Below, one piece after another: positions 5,010-9,527 of a DNA stretch of 9,527 bases (the stretch's first letter is position 1; each line of letters opens with the position of its first letter). The notes under the pieces were generated by a model. That model saw only the letters and a list, made by a program, of their open reading frames with translations, ran no database searches and had not been told where the DNA came from. This DNA is from an uncultured Clostridia bacterium. Its GTDB lineage: Bacteria > Bacillota > Clostridia > Christensenellales > UBA1242. The stretch covers positions 1 to 9,527 of the forward strand of contig CAMOHL010000019.1 in the NCBI GenBank assembly GCA_946615295.1, in the 5' to 3' direction. Position numbers and translations under genes: made by a program.

Positions 5010-7097
5010 ATGGATAATTCAGAATTAAATTTTTTAAAGAAACATTATGGCGAAAACTTTGCAAAATTATGCAGAGAGTTATTTCCAACAATTTTGGAGA
5101 CACCAGGTCTTTTGAAAAAAATAATCGTAGAAAATTTTTATCCAAATCCAGCTTTATATAAAGATTTATTGAAAAATAAATACAATTTTAAAGCATATGT
5201 CAATAGTTTTATTGATTCTAAAGCAATGAATATAAACACAGGTAAAAGTGCAAAAGAATTGCTTGACGAAGCTGGCTATGTATTATATCCAGAATGTTTA
5301 ACTGAAGATGATATTCAATATTTTAAAAAATATTATGAATATGGTGAAGGATTGTGCACTTTTAATGGTGGCAGATTGGATTCGTGTAGAGTTTGGTTTG
5401 CTGTAAAAAAAGATGTTAACAGGATAAAAAGGCAAAATTTTAAAAATCCAGAACGACAAGATGAATATGGAACTAGTGTTATAAGTATACAATTTACAAA
5501 AGAAAATGTTTCATCACTTTCAATAAAAAACCGTTACAATCATGCTGTGTTGAATCCAGATGCAACATTTGGTAACAACCTAGACAATATAATAATGGGT
5601 TTATCGTATGCTTTTTGTAGAGATTATAAATTAAAGGTATTGAATGATTACAATAGAGATACATTTCATCTAGATGGGTATATAAAAGCAAAAGATGGTA
5701 AATTCTACAAGCAAAGCATTGAACTAAATGATGTCTATTATTGCGCAAACAATATAGTTGTTGACGAAAATGGAGTTAAGCAATATGACAAGTCAAAATA
5801 TTTGCTAGTTGAAAACTATTTGTTTGATTTGGTCAATAATAAAGTGGAAAATCTAAACAAAAACAAGATAGATGGCTTTGTTGATAGCATTGGCGCAATA
5901 AGCAAAATGCAAATTTCTCTTAATGAAGAAAAAAACAGAGTGATTGAAATATATCCAACTGTTGGTGAAAAGATAAAAATTGTTGTAAACAAATTGAATC
6001 AAATAATATCTTATGCAAACTCAAATGTGCAAGAGATTGGAGATAACTTTTTGCGATACAACAAAACATGTGAAGAGATATATTTGCCAAATGTCAAAAG
6101 TATTGGAAACAGTTTTTTGTTTAACAATGAAAATCTAAAGAATATATATTGTGAAAATGTTGAAAACATTGGTTCAGATTTTGTAGTGTTAAGCAATAAA
6201 TTGGAAGAAATAAATTTTCCAAAGCTAAAAAATATTTCAAATTGTTTTTTAACATGTAATAGGATATTAAAAAAAGCTAATATTCCAAATATTGAAACAA
6301 TAGGTGATAACTTTTTGAGTGAAAATCGTGAATTATCAGAACTCTATTTGCCAAAAGTGTATAAAATTAAAAACGAATTTTTATCTAATAACAATAAATT
6401 GCAAAGTTTAAGTTTCGAGAATCTTATAGAAGTAGGAGACGGATTTTTAAGCTGCAATAGGATATTGCAATCTTTTGTTTCACCAAACTTGACAAAAGTA
6501 GGAAACTTTTTTCTATCAACCAATTATGGAATAAAGAATATTTATTTTCCAAAAGTGGAATCAATAGGAAGCTATTTTTTGAGAAATAATATAAATATAA
6601 ATTCAATAAATTTGTCAAGAGTGAAAGAAATAGGATATGCTTTTTTGGTTGAGAATAAAGGTTTGAAGCAAATTGATTTGCAAAATGTTCAATGTATAGG
6701 AGGAGACTTCTTATTAAAAAATGAAATTATTAAAAGTGTTAATCTTCCAAAGTTAAAAAACATTGAATATGGCTTCTTGCGTAATAATACAGCATTAACT
6801 GAAATAAAACTGCCAAGTGTTACAAATATAAAAGATGATTTTTTAAGCAACAATAGCAAATTGAAAAGCATTATGTTGCCAAAGGTTAAAACAATATCAA
6901 ATAACTTTTTGGAACATAATAATTCGTTGGCAGAAATAAGTCTTCCTGAATTGGAAAAGGTAGGTAGTTACTTTTTGTGTAACAACAAAAAACTTAAAGT
7001 GCTGAAAGCTCCAAAATTGGCAGATGCAAGTATTGGCTTTTTGGAAAACAACAAAAATATAAAGAATAAGTTTAATAAAGAAATAGAAGAGTTATAG
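5010..7097 (+). CDS. Cytosolic leucine-rich-type repeat protein with uncharacterised N-terminal region
   Basis: This 695-residue protein has no signal peptide or membrane helix, so it is probably cytoplasmic. Residues 1-340 form a non-repetitive region with a conserved-looking core (about 112-200) that includes C-T-F-N-G-G-R-L, F-K-N-P-E-R-Q-D-E-Y-G-T-S, N-R-Y-N-H and N-P-D-A-T-F. I have an impression of similar proteins in gut Clostridia but cannot name a function or catalytic site. Residues 342-695 are 16 tandem 22-residue units of the form I-G-x-x-F-L-x-x-N-x-x-L-x-x-I-x-L-P-x-V-x, resembling BspA-type leucine-rich repeats. Those are usually secreted, unlike this one. GAGGA at 4998-5002 supports the start. 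The gene has its own promoter and terminator, so it is monocistronic. It appears to use more TTA and ATA codons than neighbours, a weak hint of different ancestry. Confidence 0.85.
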   Translation: MDNSELNFLKKHYGENFAKLCRELFPTILETPGLLKKIIVENFYPNPALYKDLLKNKYNFKAYVNSFIDSKAMNINTGKSAKELLDEAGYVLYPECLTEDDIQYFKKYYEYGEGLCTFNGGRLDSCRVWFAVKKDVNRIKRQNFKNPERQDEYGTSVISIQFTKENVSSLSIKNRYNHAVLNPDATFGNNLDNIIMGLSYAFCRDYKLKVLNDYNRDTFHLDGYIKAKDGKFYKQSIELNDVYYCANNIVVDENGVKQYDKSKYLLVENYLFDLVNNKVENLNKNKIDGFVDSIGAISKMQISLNEEKNRVIEIYPTVGEKIKIVVNKLNQIISYANSNVQEIGDNFLRYNKTCEEIYLPNVKSIGNSFLFNNENLKNIYCENVENIGSDFVVLSNKLEEINFPKLKNISNCFLTCNRILKKANIPNIETIGDNFLSENRELSELYLPKVYKIKNEFLSNNNKLQSLSFENLIEVGDGFLSCNRILQSFVSPNLTKVGNFFLSTNYGIKNIYFPKVESIGSYFLRNNININSINLSRVKEIGYAFLVENKGLKQIDLQNVQCIGGDFLLKNEIIKSVNLPKLKNIEYGFLRNNTALTEIKLPSVTNIKDDFLSNNSKLKSIMLPKVKTISNNFLEHNNSLAEISLPELEKVGSYFLCNNKKLKVLKAPKLADASIGFLENNKNIKNKFNKEIEEL
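6033..7094 (+). repeat. 16 tandem 66-bp coding repeats (22-residue LRR-type units)
   Basis: The Ile-Gly codons recur every 66 bases (for example ATT at 6036 and at 6102). Each unit carries F-L at positions 6-7, N at position 10, a mid-unit hydrophobic residue, and often L-P or F-P near position 18. Units are diverged in DNA sequence, so this is an old protein repeat and not a recent minisatellite. The last unit is degenerate. Confidence 0.88.
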
Positions 7098-7130
7098 TTG
7101 CAAATGTCTTGTTGAAAAGTTAGAAAAAAC

Positions 7131-7158
7131 CCATCATATAAATGATGGATTTTTTTTG
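7131..7158 (+). terminator. Rho-independent terminator of the repeat-protein gene
   Basis: CCATCAT (7131-7137) and ATGATGG (7142-7148) form a 7-bp stem around the tetraloop ATAA, followed by A and then a run of T residues to 7157. It lies 34 bases past the stop codon. Confidence 0.9.
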
Positions 7159-7173
7159 TATTCTTTTTGATTT

Positions 7174-7204
7174 TAAAAAAAGACAGAAACTTAATTTTTC
7201 TGTC
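7174..7204 (-). terminator. Terminator of the 170-residue protein gene (minus strand)
   Basis: GACAGAAA (7182-7189) pairs with TTTCTGTC (7197-7204), 8 bp with a 7-base loop. On the minus strand it is followed by a T run (complement of the A tract ending at 7181). It lies just beyond the stop of the minus-strand gene, back to back with the plus-strand terminator. Confidence 0.87.
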
Positions 7205-7214
7205 CTTTTAATTA

Positions 7215-7727
7215 TTAAAGACTCAATGTTTCTTCTTCTGCTGCGATCTTTCTTTCACTAGCAACATCATCAAGAAGACCAGCAATAGCCAATTTCATAG
7301 CTTTGTTATCTGCCATACCAAGCAAAGCAGCTGCAAGTTCATCGTGTTTTGGTTCTCTAACTTCAATAACTCTTTCGTGTCCTGTTTCAAAGTCTTCAAA
7401 CTTTGCACAAACTTTGTATTCAACTTCTTCATGTCCAGCTTTTACAAAGTAATTAAATTTTGGATTAACATTGTAAGCATTGAAACCTCTTTTTCCGTTA
7501 ACAACTTCTTGAGCAATAGTGTTTACTGCCTTAGCAAGTCTTTCATCTTCAATATTGAGTGTTGCTGCCAAGTTTTTAACAGCCATTTCAAGTTGTTCTG
7601 GTTTTGGATCCAAAACTTCAATAATTCTTTCTTCTGGTGTAAGAGCTACGATTCTGTATGCGTTTTCGCCATCGTTAGCTTTTACAAGAAAAGCATATCC
7701 ATTTGAATTTTTTACATATTTTTTCAT
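7215..7727 (-). CDS. Internally duplicated 170-residue cytosolic protein, unknown function
   Basis: I do not recognise a family. The protein has no signal peptide or membrane helix and only one Cys (107). It consists of two related halves, about 11-75 and 92-155. Each begins with an aromatic-x-V-K-A strand, then Y-[RK]-V, then E-R-[IV]-I-E-V-x-[DE]-P-K-x-[ED]-[QE]-L and an Ala/Leu-rich helix ending in an acidic residue plus V. This looks like a duplicated beta-beta-alpha unit. The C-terminus is acidic (A-A-E-E-E-T-L-S-L). AAAGGAG (complement of 7734-7740) stands 6 bases before the ATG. The strong promoter, good ribosome site, terminator and structured leader suggest an abundant, single-gene transcript. 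The duplication could create an intramolecular pseudo-dimer. Its role is unknown. Confidence 0.82.
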   Translation of the reverse strand: MKKYVKNSNGYAFLVKANDGENAYRIVALTPEERIIEVLDPKPEQLEMAVKNLAATLNIEDERLAKAVNTIAQEVVNGKRGFNAYNVNPKFNYFVKAGHEEVEYKVCAKFEDFETGHERVIEVREPKHDELAAALLGMADNKAMKLAIAGLLDDVASERKIAAEEETLSL

Positions 7728-7744
7728 AATAAACTCCTTTTTTC

Positions 7745-7761
7745 CATCTTTACAAAAGATG
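7745..7761 (-). promoter_or_regulatory. Leader stem-loop just upstream of the ribosome site
   Basis: On the minus-strand transcript CATCTTT and AAAGATG form a 7-bp stem with a 3-base loop. The stem ends 4 bases before the AAAGGAG site at 7734-7740. It could stabilise the mRNA or affect ribosome access. Confidence 0.6.
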
Positions 7762-7771
7762 ATTAATGCAC

Positions 7772-7825
7772 ATCGACAGTCTTATCACAAATCGTGACAT
7801 ATATGCATCATTTTTTCCTGTCGAT
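7772..7825 (-). promoter_or_regulatory. Spaced inverted repeat ATCGACAG/CTGTCGAT across start point and leader
   Basis: ATCGACAG (7772-7779) is a perfect inverse complement of CTGTCGAT (7818-7825), 38 bases apart. The outer copy overlaps the predicted start point (~7822) and the inner copy lies in the leader. A smaller TCAC/GTGA hairpin (7785-7797) lies between them. It may be a leader RNA stem, partly lost if transcription starts at 7822, or a pair of protein-binding half-sites. Confidence 0.5.
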
Positions 7826-7828
7826 TAG

Positions 7829-7857
7829 ATTGTAGCATATCAATTGTGTATTGTCAA
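7829..7857 (-). promoter_or_regulatory. Strong extended -10 promoter of the 170-residue protein gene
   Basis: On the minus strand TTGACA (complement of 7852-7857) and TACAAT (complement of 7829-7834) are separated by 17 bases. The spacer ends in TGC, giving an extended -10 (TGnTACAAT). The predicted start near 7822 gives a leader of about 95 bases. Confidence 0.85.
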
Positions 7858-7877
7858 TAGGCAATTTGAAAATTTTT

Positions 7878-7906
7878 TTGAAAAATGGCTTTCTAGTTTA
7901 TATATA
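7878..7906 (+). promoter_or_regulatory. Possible upstream promoter for typA
   Basis: TTGAAA (7878-7883) and TATATA (7901-7906) are 17 bases apart. In such AT-rich sequence this could be chance; a better promoter lies closer to typA. Confidence 0.3.
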
Positions 7907-7972
7907 CTTTATATAAAATAATAGATAACATTATTAATTTATAATATTGTTTTATTTTTTTTGTAAAAATTA

Positions 7973-8002
7973 TTGAATTATTTTATTTGTTTGTGATATA
8001 CT
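7973..8002 (+). promoter_or_regulatory. Extended -10 promoter of typA
   Basis: TTGAAT (7973-7978) and TATACT (7997-8002) have an 18-base spacer, with TG at 7994-7995 forming an extended -10 (TGATATACT). The start would be near 8009, leaving a leader of about 49 bases that contains a hairpin. Confidence 0.65.
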
Positions 8003-8011
8003 TAATGGGTT

Positions 8012-8047
8012 AATAAAAATTTATAGGATTTGAATCCTATTTTTATT
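8012..8047 (+). promoter_or_regulatory. typA leader hairpin followed by U-rich run
   Basis: ATAGGATT (8023-8030) and AATCCTAT (8033-8040) form a perfect 8-bp stem with a nominal 2-base loop. Outer arms AATAAAA (8012-8018) and TTTTATT (8041-8047) can extend the pairing across a 5' side bulge. The structure ends 2 bases before the GAGG ribosome site at 8050-8053. It resembles a weak terminator, though no gene on this strand ends here, so it may act as an attenuator or as a block to translation. Confidence 0.55.
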
Positions 8048-8057
8048 GTGAGGAAAT

Positions 8058-9527
8058 ATGAAAAACGAAAGATTAAGAAATGTTGCAATCATTGCCCATG
8101 TTGACCATGGCAAAACCAGTATTGTTAATGAAATGCTAAAGCAAGGTGGTGTTTTTAGAGACAATCAACAAGTTGCTGATAGAGTTATGGATAGTGGCGA
8201 TATTGAAAGAGAAAGAGGAATAACAATTTTGGCAAAAAATTGTTCTTGTTTGCATAAGGGCAAAAAAATAAATATTGTTGACACTCCAGGACATGCCGAT
8301 TTTGGTGGAGAAGTTGAAAGAAGTTTGAAGATGGTTGATGGAGTTTTGCTTATTGTTGACGCTTTTGAAGGTCCAATGCCACAAACAAGATTTGTGCTTG
8401 AAAAGGCTCTCGCTCTAAATTTGAAGGTTATTGTTGTTGTAAACAAAATCGACAAACCAGGAGCAAGACTTGCTGAAGTTAGAGATGAAGTTTTGGAACT
8501 TTTGATGGATTTGAATGCAAGTGATGAACAACTTGACAGTCCTTTTGTTTATGCAAGTGCAAGAACAGGTTGCGCTAGTATTGATCCAAATGTTCCAGGA
8601 ACTGACTTTATGCCACTTCTTGATATGATTGTTGACTATATTCCAGCACCAGAAGGTGATCCTGATGGTGAATTCCAAATGCTTGTAAGTTCAACAGAAT
8701 CTAATGATTATGTCGGAAAACTTGCAATTGGAAAAATTATTAGAGGAACAATTCATACAAACGATCAAATTGTTGTTACAAATTATTACAAAGAAAAAGC
8801 TGATGAAAGATGTAAGGTTACAGCACTTTATGAGTTTGAAGGAATGAAAAAAGTTGCACATGACCAAAGTGAATTTGGCGATATTATTTGTATTGCAGGA
8901 ACTCCAAATTTCAAAATTGGAGACACTGTATGTTCAGCAGACAATGTTGAAGCATTGCCTTTTGTAAAGATTAGTGAACCAAGTGTTGAAATGACTTTTT
9001 CTGTTAATGACAGTCCTTTTGCTGGAAAAGAAGGAAAATTTGTTACAAGTAGACATTTGAGAGCAAGACTATACAAGGAAGCTGAAAAAGATTTGTCGCT
9101 CAAGGTTTATGACACTGACACAACAGAAGCATTTAGAGTTTGTGGAAGAGGTGAAATGCACCTTTCAATTCTTATTGAAAATATGAGAAGAGAAGGATAC
9201 GAGTTCCAAGTTTCAATGCCAAAAGTTTTGTTAAAAACTGATGAAAATGGACAAGTTTTGGAGCCAATTGATAAATTGGTTGTTGATGTTCCAGAAGAAT
9301 ATATGGGTTCAGTTATGAGCAAAATGGGTGTTAGAAAGGGTGAATTCCAAAATATGACAACTCATGGAAGCAGATTAAAAATGGAATTTTTGATTCCAAG
9401 CCGTGGATTGTTTGGATACAAAAGTGAATTTTTGACAGACACAAAGGGAGAAGGTGTTCTCACAAGTGTTCACTATGACTATGAACCATACAAAGGCGAT
9501 ATTGTTAGAAGAAATATGGGCTCACTT
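8058..9527 (+). CDS. typA: Translational GTPase TypA/BipA (3' truncated by window edge)
   Basis: TypA/BipA is a ribosome-binding GTPase of the EF-G/LepA class that helps 50S subunit assembly and growth under stress or cold. 490 codons are present; family members are about 610 residues, so roughly 120 C-terminal residues are missing. GTPase motifs are all intact: G1 A-H-V-D-H-G-K-T (13-20), switch I R-E-R-G-I-T-I (51-57), G3 D-T-P-G-H (75-79), G4 N-K-I-D (129-132) and G5 S-A-R (167-169). Family-typical signatures follow: N-D-S-P-F-A-G-K-E-G-K-F-V-T-S-R, then G-R-G-E-M-H-L-S-I-L-I-E-N-M-R-R-E-G-Y-E, and near the window end R-G-L-F-G-Y. GAGGAAAT precedes the ATG at 8058. The gene is transcribed away from the 170-residue gene and has its own promoter and leader hairpin. 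Confidence 0.97.
   Translation, partial: MKNERLRNVAIIAHVDHGKTSIVNEMLKQGGVFRDNQQVADRVMDSGDIERERGITILAKNCSCLHKGKKINIVDTPGHADFGGEVERSLKMVDGVLLIVDAFEGPMPQTRFVLEKALALNLKVIVVVNKIDKPGARLAEVRDEVLELLMDLNASDEQLDSPFVYASARTGCASIDPNVPGTDFMPLLDMIVDYIPAPEGDPDGEFQMLVSSTESNDYVGKLAIGKIIRGTIHTNDQIVVTNYYKEKADERCKVTALYEFEGMKKVAHDQSEFGDIICIAGTPNFKIGDTVCSADNVEALPFVKISEPSVEMTFSVNDSPFAGKEGKFVTSRHLRARLYKEAEKDLSLKVYDTDTTEAFRVCGRGEMHLSILIENMRREGYEFQVSMPKVLLKTDENGQVLEPIDKLVVDVPEEYMGSVMSKMGVRKGEFQNMTTHGSRLKMEFLIPSRGLFGYKSEFLTDTKGEGVLTSVHYDYEPYKGDIVRRNMGSL

Larger units (their letters stand above)
7728..8057. other. 330-base divergent intergenic region
   Basis: No gene is seen here. The left part (7728-7857) holds the promoter and ~95-base structured leader of the minus-strand 170-residue gene. 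The right part holds the promoter(s) and leader hairpin of typA. Between them (about 7858-7970) is very AT-rich sequence with a short direct repeat TTGAAAA (7866-7872 and 7878-7884) and no other pattern I can support. Confidence 0.8.

Noticed and set aside
6033..7094. CRISPR array or minisatellite reading of the 66-base periodicity
   Set aside because: The DNA units are diverged, there are no constant repeats with unique spacers, and the period is explained by 22-residue protein repeats in an intact frame.
7344..7797. Two plus-strand open frames over the 170-residue gene
   Set aside because: The minus-strand gene has promoter, ribosome site, terminator and internal protein duplication; the plus-strand frames have low-complexity Ser/Phe products.
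8136..9322. Several minus-strand open frames across the typA region
   Set aside because: typA is unambiguous on the plus strand through all GTPase motifs; the antisense frames have no starts with ribosome sites and no recognisable domains.
1..9527. tRNA, rRNA, insertion sequence or attachment site
   Set aside because: No cloverleaf, rRNA segment, transposase or flanking direct/inverted repeats were recognised by eye.

Overview
The window is very AT-rich, standard-code DNA. TGG encodes Trp, TGA ends at least one gene, Arg is mostly AGA, and most genes carry an AGGAG/GAGGA-type ribosome site. Together with a rubrerythrin, a Fur/PerR-type regulator and several Gram-positive-style lipoprotein signals, this suggests a strictly anaerobic, low-GC member of the Bacillota (Clostridia-like, possibly an uncultured gut lineage). 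The taxonomic placement is inference.

Layout. At 2-601 is the 3' third of cysS (cysteinyl-tRNA synthetase), whose start lies outside the window. A textbook promoter then drives a 122-residue Fur-family regulator (659-1027). Its -10 is covered by a 14/15 match to the PerR operator consensus, and it ends at a hairpin terminator. A tight two-gene unit follows: a lipoprotein with three fibronectin-III-like repeats (1095-1964) and, 15 bases on, a four-helix membrane protein resembling the S-4TM class of putative pore-forming effectors (1980-3047). Hairpins at 3023-3090 can terminate this unit and also the convergent rubrerythrin gene (3210-3815, minus strand). Divergent to rubrerythrin is a second lipoprotein with a C-terminal membrane helix (3969-4892), which has no visible ribosome site. 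Next, with its own promoter and terminator, is a 695-residue cytosolic protein with 16 leucine-rich-type 22-residue repeats behind an uncharacterised N-terminal region (5010-7097). A convergent terminator pair separates it from a minus-strand 170-residue, internally duplicated protein of unknown function (7215-7727), which has a strong extended -10 promoter and a structured leader. The 330-base region 7728-8057 holds the divergent promoters of this gene and of typA/bipA (8058 to the window end, 3' truncated), whose leader has its own hairpin plus U-rich run.

How the parts relate. cysS and typA are housekeeping translation genes that frame a more variable block. The Fur-family regulator and rubrerythrin probably belong to an oxidative-stress response, but no PerR box is visible in front of rubrerythrin, and three of the five regulatory metal ligands known in Bacillus PerR are replaced in this protein. 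The best candidate for a poorly described system is the lipoprotein plus S-4TM-like pair, because no nucleotidyltransferase partner lies beside it. The cytosolic repeat protein and the duplicated 170-residue protein with a structured leader are the next most interesting. All family assignments were made by eye, without database searches.
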